In this document: one piece after another, positions 49,601 to 61,429 of the stretch
Numbering within the stretch: position 1 is the first letter of the stretch
Layout: every line of letters starts with the position of its first letter
DNA from: Tiliqua scincoides
Taxonomy: Eukaryota > Chordata > Lepidosauria > Squamata > Scincidae
Direction of reading: 5' to 3'
Assembly: GCF_035046505.1 (NCBI RefSeq)
Contig: NC_089822.1
Span: 105,532,659 to 105,596,658 of the forward strand
Length of the DNA: 64,000 bases
The notes under the pieces: generated by a model
What the model saw: the letters and a program-made list of their open reading frames with translations, nothing else
Database searches by the model: none
What the model was told of the DNA's origin: nothing
Translations under genes and position numbers: made by a program

Positions 49601-50790
49601 GCCATAAACCCCTGATTTTTCTCTTTCTCTTTTCCCAGAATGATTTTGTCACCTTTCCGACTAACTCCTACTGTCCAAATACAACTATTTGCAAGTATTT
49701 CTTCTGCAACTGACATGAAATTAAATGTGCCTTATAGGTGCTGAAAACCTCATCTTCCCACATTCTAAAGGAAATGCTGAAATATTGATATTTCTTTAAT
49801 ATAGAATATAGAAATTAGAAATATAGATATTTCTTTAATAAACTCTAAATTCTTTGAAAAGTTCTATCTTGAGATTGTGGTTGGCATAATTTTGAGGCAC
49901 TTTGAGATTGGTTGTACCGCTCATCCAATAGTCCAAAACCTTGTCACATTGCTGGATTTGACCTCTCACTTGCTAATTTCCACAATTTTAGTTATTTATG
50001 TGCGCGCACATGACATTTGCAGAACAAATGTGTACATGTGAATGAACAGTGTTGGCAACAGATTGCCAGAGAATGTGGGCGAAACAGATTGGTGGAGTAG
50101 TGTTGACAAAAACACCCATGCCCTTCATGTGTCCACTCTGAGAGCCTGGCAATTCTGCCAATGTTCATTCCTACAAAATGAGTCCTGTGAGCAACCTTCC
50201 CACACCCAGCCAGTAAGCACAGATGCTCCATTTGCGATAAAAGATATTTATTCAAAAGAAGACTTCAGTACATCAGGAGCAGTGCCACTCCCTGTCAAGG
50301 CAGTGAGACATACAAGAGCACACTCAGACAAACTGTTTCACCACAGCAGAAAACATAATAAAGCTATTTGGTCTACTCCAAGTTTTAGAACTTTAGAAGA
50401 TCTTCAGTTTGTCCAGTTTGGTGTCAGAAAAACAGAGCCTCCAGTGGCATTCGCCCAACACAGAAAGTGCACCTCAGTGAGGGCTAGCTGATTTTTATAG
50501 CCATTTTCTCTTGGACCTCACAAGGGATCTGGACCAATCCATGTTCTTACCAAATTCACTGACTCATGACACCCTACTTCTCAGCACTCAATCACCTCCA
50601 AGACACGTTCCACGTGAAGCTGGCTCTCCACCAACTTGGATGGACCTCGGAATATGATAGGCACTCAGTTGTTATCTCCTTTCCCAAGGCCAGAGTGACT
50701 TAGATATTTCATTTATCAAGTTATAAAAGTCATGTAGGCCTCTGCCTGTAGTCATTTTACCTTCCACAGAGTATAGCCTGGGTAGAGTGA
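49600..50790. other. Stretch downstream of MIX23 without recognised genes
   Basis: AT-rich sequence with a near-duplicated tatttctttaata motif at 49790-49840. From about 50220 it becomes richer in CA-type words. No convincing coding exon was found. Confidence 0.3.
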
Positions 50791-50799
50791 GAAAGTGTC

Positions 50800-51360
50800 C
50801 CTTTAAGTGTGTTGCGAAAGACTTTCTTCTGGGGAAGTGGTAGCGGCTGTGCCAATCTCTACATTAAGTTCCTACACATATAGCTAGCTAATTGGTCAAG
50901 GACATCCTGATTACATGATAACCTGCAACTGTGAGCTTCAGGAAGAGAGGGGGCAAGATGCCATGAGGAAGTGGCTACCACTCATGTAGTCTACTGGAAG
51001 ATTTGGCAGGTTCTGACTGGCTGGGGAGTGGGAGTCCTCAAAGACCCACCATTTTACCAAAAGTCTCTCTTCTCTTGACTTTTGCCTTTGCCTTTTGCCA
51101 CTGCTTTTCGTCATGGACGTTTCCTGCACCGACCAAGATATGTGAGTTAATCTCGGTGAGAGTTAGCTTTTATTGTTTTTACGCTGCTGAAGATTGTTAT
51201 GCTAATTTTGTTCTGTCAACATGTCCGTCTTTCTTTGTACGTAACCACCTTTACCTTTCTAGAATAAAGCACTCACCCTTACAGGTGTCGTATTGAGGAC
51301 AGGAGGGGTTTTTGGATGTATCTGAATCCAGGCCTGGCTGCTCAGCCATTACCACAGCCG
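50800..51360 (+). mobile_element. Possible solo LTR fossil
   Basis: The layout resembles a long terminal repeat: a start near tgtgttgcgaaagact, an AATAAA at about 51263, a GT-rich stretch soon after, and an end near gccattaccaca. No internal retroviral sequence is next to it. The limits and target duplication are not certain. Confidence 0.3.
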
Positions 51361-52341
51361 CCATACACCCTGCTTAAGACCACTACTTGTACCTTGAGGC
51401 TTTGGCCAGAACCGAGCCCAGTACAGGGTCAAAAGTATACTTAGCATTGATTTGAACCTGCAAGAGCAGTTCTCTTGCATTAACTGGGGGGCCATTGACT
51501 GCTGCATGTTAAAATAGTCAGTATACTCAAGCAGCAAACTTTACATTAAAATTGAAAGTTACCCATCTGGTTCATTGAGGCATAGAATTGTGAGTTAGAC
51601 TGGTGACATAAAGGTTTTGGTTAATTGGTTTATGGCCCTGACTTCCAGAACGTGATCACATCACCATAATGTTCGATATTCCTAAGAAGTGCAATTCATT
51701 CAGTTGTTCACCTGTTATCTTATCTATACTTCTACTGGCCAGATATTTTGTAAAGACCATGGGGACTGCGCCTAGTGCATCAAAGGCAACAGGAGTCTTT
51801 CCACAATAGGAGTATTGGGGAGTATATATACAATAGGAGTATTTCTTTCCCCAAGGTGCTGTATTTCCATTTCCAGGTCTTTATTTATTATTTGTAGTCG
51901 TAGTTGTAGTAGTAGTGAGAATATTTATATCCATTGTCAACAAAAAGTAGTTTGCAAAGCGGAACTTGTGAACATTTCCCTTTTTGGAACAAATGCTCCT
52001 TACCTTCAGGAGGCAGCTGAATATTTTCAGCTATGGAACTGGAGGAAGCAAACTGCTCAGCTAGATAGCTGCACTTCATTCCTGATTCACACCACGCACT
52101 TTTACTGGAACAGGTTTACCAGGCCTGTTTATTACACAGTATTTCTTCCTCGAAATAACTTCCATCATGAAGCCAACTATTTGGCCATACTACAAAAAGA
52201 ACTTTCCCCCAGAAACTATCCCAGTTCAAACTGAACAACTAGCAAGGCATATTGGGGAAGGCAGGGCATGAGTATCCACCTGGTTCTGGGGTAGTTTTTC
52301 TATCCAAGAAATTGCCAACAGACAAAACTAATGGTAATGTG

Positions 52342-52620
52342 TATGTTCTATTATTATTATTATTATTAATTATTAACAGTATTTATATACCGCTTTTCAA
52401 CTCAAAGTTCACAAAGCGGTTTACAGAGAAAAATCAAATAACTAAATGGCTCCCTGCCCCAAAAGGGCTCACAATCTAAAAAGATGCAAATGAATACCAG
52501 CAGACAGCCACTAGAACAGACAGTGCTAGGGTGAGGTGGGCCAGTTACTCTCCCCCTGCTAAAAAAAGGAGCACCCACTTGAAAAAGTGCCTCTTACCCA
52601 ATTAGCAGGGTAAGGTTCTA
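52342..52620 (-). mobile_element. LINE 3' tail (GATTGTGAGCCC type) and flank
   Basis: On the - strand it reads gattgtgagcccttttgggg, then taaaccgctttgtgaacttt, then aaaagcggtatataaatact and a (TAA)n-like end. It matches 44864-44976. Confidence 0.6.
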
Positions 52621-54709
52621 CCTGTTCCTGTGGAGATAGTTTTGTGGTGGTGTTTTGCTATCTAAGAAATAAGACTGGCAAACTTATATTCTCTTTAATT
52701 TCAGGTGAAACCTCACATAGAACAAAAGGAAAGCAAAAGTTACCCTACTTTTGAAGCAGTACTGTACAGGACACAGGTTGTTAATGGAATAAACTACTTT
52801 ATTAAGGTCCGTATTCCAAATTTTATTACTTGGGAACAGTGGCGTAGCTTGGTCATTTGACACCCGGAGCCTATAAATTTTTGTCACCCCCATATGACAT
52901 AATTCACATTTTTATACCACCCTTCCTCTAAGGAGCTCAGGGTGGTGTGCATCGTTCCTCCCCTTATTTTGTACTCAACAACAACCCTGTGAGGTAGGTG
53001 AGACTGAGAGTTAGTAATAGTCGTGACATTAAATGAATAATAATAATGGCCAGAAAATTAAATAAGGGGAAGGCAGTGCCACCAAGTGAAATTTCACTGT
53101 AGCCTGCCTGCAATAGCACCCCCTCCCCACAAAAAAACCAGTGAGATTTTTAGCCCATCCCAGTGCCCTGTTCAATGTAAGTTGTTATATTTAATCCATA
53201 TCACTATCAGGACCCACCTGGCTTTATAAGTCCAAAAGAGAAAAAAAAATTAACCTTACCAGTTCAAGCCTCTTATTCTTTTCATGCGGGGGGGGGGGGG
53301 GGGAGGAAGCTGCCTTCTGGAGCATTTGTTGAGCTCCACTTTCATCAGATTGGGACCATGCTGCTAGCCTTGCATTCCCCTTTGCCCAACCTGACCATGA
53401 GCCAAGGCATGTTTGCTTACTTGCAAGTAAACGCAACCATGTGACTTAGTTTCACTTTCTGTAGGGCTCAATGCATTTGCAGCTTGGAGGGAGAGACTTC
53501 CTTCTCGGGTGTTTTTTTGGGGTTGCATTCATTGGATCAGGACCATTCAGATGTCATTAGATTCCTCTCAGTCTGCCCTTCCAAAGTATTATGGCAAGTT
53601 CGCCTACTTGCGAGTAAACATGCAATATGGCCCAGTTTCACTTTCCTTAGGGCTCCATGCATTTTTGTTTTTCTGGTTTTTTGGTCATTCCTTTTGATAG
53701 AAAGGAGCTATTTCACCCCTATTTTGTTCATTGCATTCTGCTGGAAATTCTGCATTTAACGGTATATAGCATGATGGTACTAATCCTAACCACTGTGATT
53801 TTGGTCATTTTTAAAAAAAATTATTTAAATATTTTTCAAAAACAAATATAAGCAAACACACATAGCACAACACAAAAAACATACTTCACTACACAAAACA
53901 AAAAAGGGTGCAGGAAATCATATATCATCATCATATATCACTAAAACTAATAAATCATTACCTATCTTAATCAATTTCCTCTTCTAAATTTACCTCTTAA
54001 TATCATTTTTCATTCATCATTCATCTATCATATCATATCAAATTATACATGTAATACAATCATCTAAATGCCCTATCATATATTTCTAAAACTTCATTTT
54101 CAACCAAGCATAAAAATATTTCCATTGCTCAATTTGTGTCGGTTTTCGTTTGTGATCCAAAATCCGCCCATTTCCACCACATTCATTATTTTCTCTTTCT
54201 CTTCTTCCTCACACTCCATGGAACATGTCTCAAAATTTTGACTTTATTATCATCCACTAACCATTCCTTTTCTTGTGAGGCCTTCAGTAATTTATCTCTG
54301 TAAAAGGTTCTGATGAATTTCACATAAATTTCTTTTGGTAATTTGTGTTTTCTCAGATAAAAAGTGCTCACTCTTCTCACTGAATCCAGTTGTTTAGATA
54401 TCTCCTTCACTGGTGTATCAATCCATTCTGATATTAATCTGACAATCCGTCGCGACGTATCTTCTCCTTTCTCTTCTGGTATATTTTGTATCCTCACCAC
54501 TCGAGTTGCACTATCCATCTGAATTTCCATTAACATTGTGTCGTGCTGATTTTCTTCTATCTCCAGTATTATATCTTTTCTTATCTTTCTTCCCAATCCC
54601 TCAATCTTTTGTTTATTTTCTTCTGATCTAATTTCTTCTGATCCATCACACGGATCATCTGTTAAAGCATCTATGCTGGCTTAGGTCTGTATAGACTGGT
54701 TTATTTGTT

Positions 54710-54773
54710 AATTTCAACAACCTTTAATGGCATAATAAAAGTTATTACGGCATACATAAATAAATGACAGAGA
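54710..54773 (-). mobile_element. 64 bp LINE-tail insertion with 13 bp TSD
   Basis: On the - strand it is gtaataacttttattatgcc attaaaggttgttgaaatt, like the TATGCCAATAAAG end of the LINE at 24360-25441. The TSD tggtttatttgtt is perfect at 54697-54709 and 54774-54786. Confidence 0.75.
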
Positions 54774-54812
54774 TGGTTTATTTGTTGCTGTACCATTGCC
54801 AACAGTTTTTCC

Positions 54813-56822
54813 ATGTTATAATAAATAATAATAAACTTTATTTATATCCTGCCCTTCTCCCTAAAAGGGACCCAGCGTGGCTCACAACATGTTAAAAACA
54901 GATAAAAAACATAATTTAACCAACAGATAAAAAACATATTAAAAACACATTAACAGATACCATAAAAACAGTAGTCAGATAAAAAGAGCATAAAACAGCA
55001 GATCATAGAGGAATCAGGCCTGTAAAAAATACTAAAAGATGTTAAAAAGGCCATGAACTCAGAAGGCTTGTTTAAACAGAAGGGTCTTCAGGCCTCGCCG
55101 AAAAGTCTCAAGAGAGGAAGCCATTCTCAAGTCAAGGGGAAGGGAGTTCCATAATGTTGGTGCCACTACCGAGAAGGCCCTGTTTCTTGCCGCCACCCCC
55201 CTGACCTCCTTGGGTGGCAGCACTTGTAAAAAGGCCTTCTCTGATGACCTGAGAGGGTGAGCCGGATTGTACAGGAGTAGGCGGTCTCTAAGATATCCTG
55301 GCCCAGAGCAGTATAGGGCTTTGAAGGTCAAAACCAGCACCTTGAATTGGGCCCGGAAACAAATGGGCAGCCAATGTAGCCCCCGGAGAAGCGGGCTGAC
55401 AGTCAAACTGCCTAGCTCCAGTGACCACACGGGCCGCCGCATTCTGCACTAATTGCAGTTTCTGAACCGTCTTCAGGGGCAGCCCCACATAAAACGTGTT
55501 ACAATCTAACCTTGACGTCACCGTAGCATGGATCACCGTGGTCAGATCTGCACGATCCAAGTACGGCCGCAGCTGGCGCACCAGCCGAAGCTGAGCGAAG
55601 GCCCCCCTGCTCCTTCAGAGGGAGTGCAACCCCATTCAGAGCAAGCCAATAGTCCAGCACCTGCATCGAGGATTTCTGAACCAGGAGAGCCTCTGTCTTA
55701 TCTGGATTTAATTTCAGCTTGTTAGCCCCCATCCAGATCCTCACTGCTTCCAGACAGCGCTCCAGGCCCTCAACCGCCACCCTGGAGTCTGGAGGAAAGG
55801 AGAGATAGAGCTGGGTGTCATCAGCATATTGATGACACCCCACTCCAAACCCCCGGATGACCTCTCCCAACCAACGGTTTCAGGTAGATATTAAATAGCA
55901 TGGGAGACAGAATTGAACCCTGCGGCACCCCGCACCTCAAAGGCCAGGTCAATCAGGCATCCCCCAGCACCACCATCTGGGACGGCCGCCACCACCCGCT
56001 CAATTACCTTGCCCAGAAACAGGATATTGGAGACTGGCCGGTAGTTATCCAACACAGTGGAATCCAGGGAGGGCTTCTTCAGAAGGGGGCGAACCACCGC
56101 CCGTTTCAAAGCGAGTGGCAACGTTCCCTCCATCAAAGAAGAGTTGACCACCCTCCCCATCCACTCAGCCAGTCCACCCCGGGCAGCTCTTATCAGCCAA
56201 GCTGGGCAAGGGTCAAACAGGCAGGCAGATGGACACTCCAAAGGAGTCTGTCCACATCCTCAGGCTGCACAAGCTGAAAAGAATCCCACAATCCCGCAGT
56301 TGCCAAGGGGACATCGTCAGACATTGTCAATGTGGCATCCAAGTTGTGATGAATGCGATTGATTTTATCTGCAAAATGTTGCGCAAACACGTCACAGCAG
56401 CTGACCGTGTATTCCTCCTGGTCTACTGGAGGGGCCTGGTGGAGGAGGCCCCGCACCACATGGAACAGCTCTGCCGGACAGCTATCAGCAGATGCAATGG
56501 TAGCAGAGAAGAATGATCTCTTTGCTGCTACCACCGCCACAGAGTAGGCTCTGTAATGAGCTCTACTCCGTGTCCGATTGGATTCATTGCGAATTTTCTG
56601 CCACCGTCACTCTAGACGTCTGCCCTGCCACTTCAGCTTCATCATTCGCAGCTCCTCAGTGAACCAAGGACCCGCTCCGAGTCTGCGACATGGCAGAGGT
56701 CACTCTGGAGCAATCTCATCCACTGCCCTGGTCATTTCCCCATTCCAGAGGTCAACCAGGGCCTCAGATGAGACGCCAGTCTTGGCAGTGGGAAAATCTC
56801 CCAGAGCCCTCAGGAAACCCTC
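54813..56822 (-). mobile_element. L2 LINE, partly deleted, nested in L1
   Basis: On the - strand L2 reverse-transcriptase pieces appear in order: LKRAVVRPLLKKPSLDSTVL then DNYRPVSNILFLGKVIERVV (about 56130-56000), CHQYADDTQLYLSFPPDSRV with the catalytic YADD (about 55835), NKLKLNPDKTEALLV, and the C-terminus LHWLPICFRAQFKVLVLTFK to PTLWNSLPLDLRMASSLETF (55380-55090). About 200 codons before YADD are missing. The 3' UTR has a (TAA)n-like end. Both sides return to L1-type sequence at catgttat. Confidence 0.88.
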
Positions 56823-58479
56823 ATGTTATCTTGCATAGTTAACATAACTATGTTATCATGTTAACATAACCCTATGTTATCTTGCATAGTCTGTTTCCAA
56901 TCTTTCCCTTTTGATTCCTCTTGTATTAATTTTTCAAGTCCCGTCTCCGATGCTGGTGAGCTTCAAACTTTCACTGTTTTACCTGCCATCTTTGTTCTTC
57001 CTTCCTGTAAAGCTCAAATATATGTTATCAAACAAATCACTTTCACTTTGTTATCTATACATCACATCAACAATCAATCCTCTAATCACTCATCAACAAT
57101 AACAAAAGAAAGTTATAAACTCAAGTAAAACCTTTCGCTCCCAATGTTTTTTAAAACCACTAGATGTCCTCAGCTTATTATCTTCTTTGTTCCACTTATA
57201 AACACAAATCCAGTTCTTGCAATGTCTTTTTAAATCCACTAGATGTCACTGGTGCACTGTTCTTTTTGTTTAATTTCTATTTCTCTTATCTTGTTTATAC
57301 TTGTAGCCTTGGCAATGCCATTCCTTAGTCCGCAGGAATGTCAACACATCCAGCTGCTCTTTTAGGCAATCCCAAACAATAATATCAAGCCAAGGCAATA
57401 AACACTCTAATACACAAACTTTGTCCAAGGACAGTTAATTTGTAATCCACCGAAATTCAAAGTTGTAAAATTGTAATTATATTTTCATATATGCCTAACA
57501 AGCTTGGCAAATCTCCTCTATGATTTCTCCTCACACCGATAAACAGCTAAGAGGGAAAACCTCCCCCCCCCTTCTTCTTCTCACAGCAGAAAAAAAACTA
57601 AATCAGGCAATCAATTACTCAGTCCATGCCAGGCATACACAAACAGAATGACATGTACTTAAGTCTTTCCCTGCTGGGGCCTTCAGCTTGATTCAGCATG
57701 AATTCTTCACCATTGCTGCCAAGACAGTGGAAACTCCTGGGAAAGCCCCCCTGGCTGGGCCTGATCTCCTCAGGGATCAGCCATCACATGGAGGAGTTTG
57801 TCTCTCCTGACAAACAATCCTCAGGTCTCCTCAGATCCGCAGTTTTTTGGGGGGAAAACAGAGTGCCTTTCAAGAGCTTGAGAAAGGCAAGTCTGCTCGG
57901 TTGCTGACTGGTCCCTCCCCCCTGATTTTGGTCATTTGTGATGTGACCCCCCCAAGGCTGGTACTGAGGGTGAACCCCCCTCCTGTCCCTCACTAGCTAT
58001 GCCACTACTTGGGGGTTGAGTAATTGGGAATTGCATTGAGTAATTAGGAATTTTAAATGGACTTTCACTGCAGAAGTAATATGTTCTGGATTTGTTTATT
58101 TCTTCACCACTTCAGCAAATGAGTACTTCCCTAACTACTTTTATTTTTTCTCATGGGTCATTTCAGAGGGACTCAGAAAAATGTATGAAGTAGAGAAATA
58201 TTCTTATAAGATATTAAAAAGGTACTTCTGGTGTCTCCTTGAAGCCAGGTGTCATTGTCCTTACGTTCCAGGTGCCCAGCTTTAGGGCAGGAGTTTTCTG
58301 TTTTCTGTTGTATGGTGCAGAGTTGTCGATCCACTTGTCGGTTTTCACCCTAAACCCCACGCACCCCATGAGGTTAACGGACCGTGGCGAGGCAACACAT
58401 TACTGGCTGGGGACTGCCCAGCTTAAGGCAGGCAGTAGCTGCCCAATGAGATGCACAGATCTGTAACATTTTCCAAAAT

Positions 58480-58605
58480 GAGTCACATACCAGGGTAGTA
58501 TCTGGTTTATTATATTTAAAATATTGAAATGAATGGGGACCCACCAGAGATTGGTTCGCGAACCACCTACTGGGTCCCAACCCACAGTTTGAGAAAAACT
58601 GCTCA
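58480..58605 (+). mobile_element. Right-end fragment of a hAT-type MITE
   Basis: It matches the CAGTGTTTCTC family right half (aatgaatggggacccaccag to ccacagtttgagaaaaactg). The left part is missing. Confidence 0.65.
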
Positions 58606-58875
58606 ACATACACTGCTGAACCAGATTTAAACTGGTTTGAACCACTCGTGGAAGGGGCTGTTTAGACAAATCCCTGTTCTTCACATTGTTACTTTTGTGT
58701 TCTAAATACACAGTAACAAATTACCAAACCGGTAACTTGTATTTTAACAATGTAGATTTGAAAAAAAAAAATTCCTAGTTTCTTAGGAAACAAACTCTGA
58801 GTTGTGACTGGGACAGTCATGGAACAAGGAGCATTGGTGTGATAACCTTCATAAAGAGTATGTTATGTTCTATAG

Positions 58876-59210
58876 CAGGGGTGTCCAAACTTTTCAGTAT
58901 GAGGGCCACTTCATATATTTGAGCATTTGCATGAGCTGAAAAAAAATAATGTGTTTTATAACTGAATGAATGAAACTTGAATGAATGAATAAGTTTTGCT
59001 TGAGTCTTTTTGTAATCAACATGATATGATTCAGAAAAAAACAAAATGTGACAATTACAAAGAAATGTCAGGCTTAAACTGAAAAATGATATATAATGAG
59101 TAAAAATGTCAAACATTAGCAAATGCTCTGACAAAAAATGTTGCTGAAGGCTGGATAAAATCTTGTGGTGGGCCAGATATGGCCCCAGGGCCACAGTTTG
59201 GAGACCACTG
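58876..59210 (+). mobile_element. hAT-type MITE (GGGGTGTCC family)
   Basis: The left end CAGGGGTGTCCAAACTTTTC and right end GGCCACAGTTTGGAGACCACTG are inverted repeats. The TSD is ttctatag (58868-58875) and ttctaaag (59211-59218). Confidence 0.88.
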
Positions 59211-59449
59211 TTCTAAAGGAGGAAGTGCCACCAAATCTCTTCCATTGAGCAAAAACTCCATCTTATGCCATTATTCATTCTAAGCTGATGGTGAATCAGA
59301 AGGATTTGACAACTCAGCCTTGAAGTCATCACAAAGCAGAGGTTTGGTTCTGGGGACATGGTATCAGCCCTGACAATCTGTAGATTACACTACAGGGTTT
59401 TTTAAAGCAATCCCCTCTGTTGCTACCGCACCTGCCCCTGTGTGTGAGT

Positions 59450-59497
<48 letters not shown>

Positions 59498-60057
59498 TCC
59501 ATCTTGCTGGCTACAGAGGCTTTGGTTCCCCCCCTTCCCCTCTTTGCTGGCTCAGGGGCTCCAAGTTTGTTACTGTTCCTTTGCAAGGGTAACCTCTTCC
59601 ATGGCTCCAGGGCTATTTCCCTGCCTGGGCGAAATAGCCTTTTTGCAGTGTTTTGGGCTGCCTTGAAACTGAATGAGAAACCAGTGCAGGGTGAAGGAGG
59701 CAAAGGTGTGTGTGACTTTCAGTTTCCCCCACCCCATTAGCGTTGAGACAAATCCGCAGATAAAAAAATCCGTAGATAAATAGGTTGCACCTGCATTAGT
59801 CTGGCATGACGTTTACTTCACAAATCCATGCAGGCTCCCAGAAATCATCCCATTATTTGCTAAGCACTTACAGATTCTGTTTAACAATTTGTTCCAGGAT
59901 ATTTCCTGGTATTGAGATCAAGCTGACCAGTTAGTAGTTTCCTGGATTTTCATTTTTCCCTTTTTTAAAGATTGCTTACATCTAGCAGCTCCCAGATCTC
60001 ATCTGCATGTTTCTTCAGTACCCTGGAGTGTGGTTCTGGTCCTGGAGCCTTAAATTC
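59211..60057. other. Stretch without genes; (GA)n and a reverse CR1 fragment
   Basis: An uninterrupted GA repeat lies at 59452-59494. From about 59885 the sequence (ccaggatatttcctggtatt, then gagatcaagctgaccagtta) resembles the CR1 palm region in reverse. Nothing else is recognised. Confidence 0.5.
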
Positions 60058-60136
60058 TAATAACTAGTGTTCCCTGACCATCTCTTTCTTGAGCTGTGAT
60101 CCCCCCTTTATAATTTGGGCAGGCCAATTCTAACCT
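60058..60136. repeat. 79 bp direct repeat, copy 1
   Basis: Identical by eye to 60911-60989 (taataactagtgttccctga ... ggcaggccaattctaacct). The 774 bp between the copies start with MITE-like inverted ends (60121-60355). Confidence 0.9.
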
Positions 60137-60910
60137 ACACTGGAACGGGCAGGTTGGCTGGCCTGTGCTGGAAGCAGCACAGGGTTTTGAGGTGGATCCA
60201 GCACAACTCGGAGTAAGGGAATTTATTTCCCCTTATCCCATGTCATGTGGCAGCAAACTCAATGGGACTACTCAGATGCAATTTAGCTGGCACAGATCTG
60301 AGCAGCCCAATGTAATGCCAGGCTGCTGAGGAGAAGGGTTAGGATTCAGCCTAAGTGCTGGAGGCCTGTCCCCTCCCCCCCCCGGCCAGTCTGCCCACTA
60401 GCCCACCCATCATCCTCCCCTCCCTCTCCCCATTCCACCTTCTCCCTTCCCTCCCATCTACCCCCCCTACTGGCCACTCTCTGCTGGCACAATACCTTCC
60501 CCAGGTAGCACGGAGGCTGGATGTGGCCACTGCAGGGCAATGCAAATCCTTGCGACAGCCCAGCCAACTCCTAAGGATTTGCACCAGCCAAAAGAGTGCT
60601 CTGGATTGCGCTCTCAATAGAATTATCAACATTCTTAAACTCATCAAATCAAAAACTGTGGAATACCGAGGGTCACATGCTTATTCTATTGATAATGCAC
60701 ACCAGACTTTGAAATACTGTAATTGTGTGGCTTTCAGTATTCCACAATTCTTGAAATTGATCAGCATCAAATAGTAAACCTCCTAATTATAACTAATCTT
60801 CCTTTTCTGATTGAACAGTAAATACTCAGAAAGCCTGACATCCCATCTGCAAATACCAGACACGAATGGACCTAATATCTAATTTATCTGTAATGAAATG
60901 AACATTACAT

Positions 60911-60989
60911 TAATAACTAGTGTTCCCTGACCATCTCTTTCTTGAGCTGTGATCCCCCCTTTATAATTTGGGCAGGCCAATTCTAACCT
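60911..60989. repeat. 79 bp direct repeat, copy 2
   Basis: Second copy of 60058-60136; the sequences diverge at once on both outer sides. Confidence 0.9.
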
Positions 60990-61060
60990 GCTCAATCATA
61001 TACCTGCTCAAGTGACAGTGTGCTCATAGTTTCAGCCTTGACTAAGCCATCTACTTTTGT

Positions 61061-61130
61061 TTAAGCCATTTCTGCCCAACGTTGCATATATGCAACAGGG
61101 ATACCTGTGGGCTGGGCAGAAATGGGTTAA
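61061..61130 (+). mobile_element. Very short TTAA-flanked MITE, copy 2
   Basis: TTAA at 61061-61064 and 61127-61130 flank a 62 bp core. Its ends GCCATTTCTGCCCAAC and GCTGGGCAGAAATGGG are inverted, and GTTGCATATATGCAAC (61081-61096) is a perfect palindrome. Copy 1 is at 310-390, in reverse. Confidence 0.65.
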
Positions 61131-61429
61131 CCCACTATTATTACAATCTTTATGGGGACCCTTTCTTTACACAGTTATTTCATTTGTAAACACAGACCTG
61201 GATTGTGCAAGCATTTATTTACTTGGTCCCTTGGAACCTTGTTAATGTGTGTCTGCGTCTGTGCATACAAAAGACCACAAGATTAGGGCCAAAATCAGGC
61301 AAAGCAATTTTATTTATAAAAATGAACAATTGTATTCATTGTGTTATCCTAATGGATCTGTTACTTGATTCAAACACCAGCACTGACCACATAAATGAAT
61401 GGCTATCGGTGCTGCTGATTGTCCAATAT

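Larger units (their letters stand above)
53811..57922 (-). mobile_element. L1 LINE with ORF1, lacking recognisable ORF2, 15 bp TSD
   Basis: On the - strand, 54680-54186 encodes L1 ORF1 protein: an RRM-like part (RVVRIQNIPEEKGEDTSRRI) followed by the C-terminal domain (KLPKEIYVKFIRTFYRDKLL to KVKILRHVPWSVRKKRKR). The 15 bp TSD tgattttggtcattt occurs at 53796-53810 and 57923-57937. A likely 5' UTR is at about 57540-57920. ORF2 would be 3-4 kb and is missing, so the copy is internally deleted. An L2 (54813-56822) and a 64 bp LINE tail (54710-54773) are inserted in it. Confidence 0.82.
52837..58007 (+). mobile_element. hAT-type element (CAGTGGCGTAGCT ends) hosting an L1 and an L2
   Basis: The left end CAGTGGCGTAGCTTGGTCAT and right end CACTAGCTATGCCACTA are inverted repeats, flanked by cttgggaa (52829-52836) and cttggggg (58008-58015). 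Without the L1 (53811-57922) it would be about 1.0 kb. It also holds a partial MIR-type tail (52900-53020) and a G-run (53288-53302). No transposase is seen. Confidence 0.7.

Noticed and set aside
50042-50491. A 149-codon open frame as a small gene
   Set aside because: No recognisable domain, no splice partners and composition like the surrounding sequence; length alone is not enough.
52837-58007. An autonomous 5 kb hAT transposon
   Set aside because: Nearly all of its length comes from nested L1 and L2 sequence; no hAT transposase is visible.
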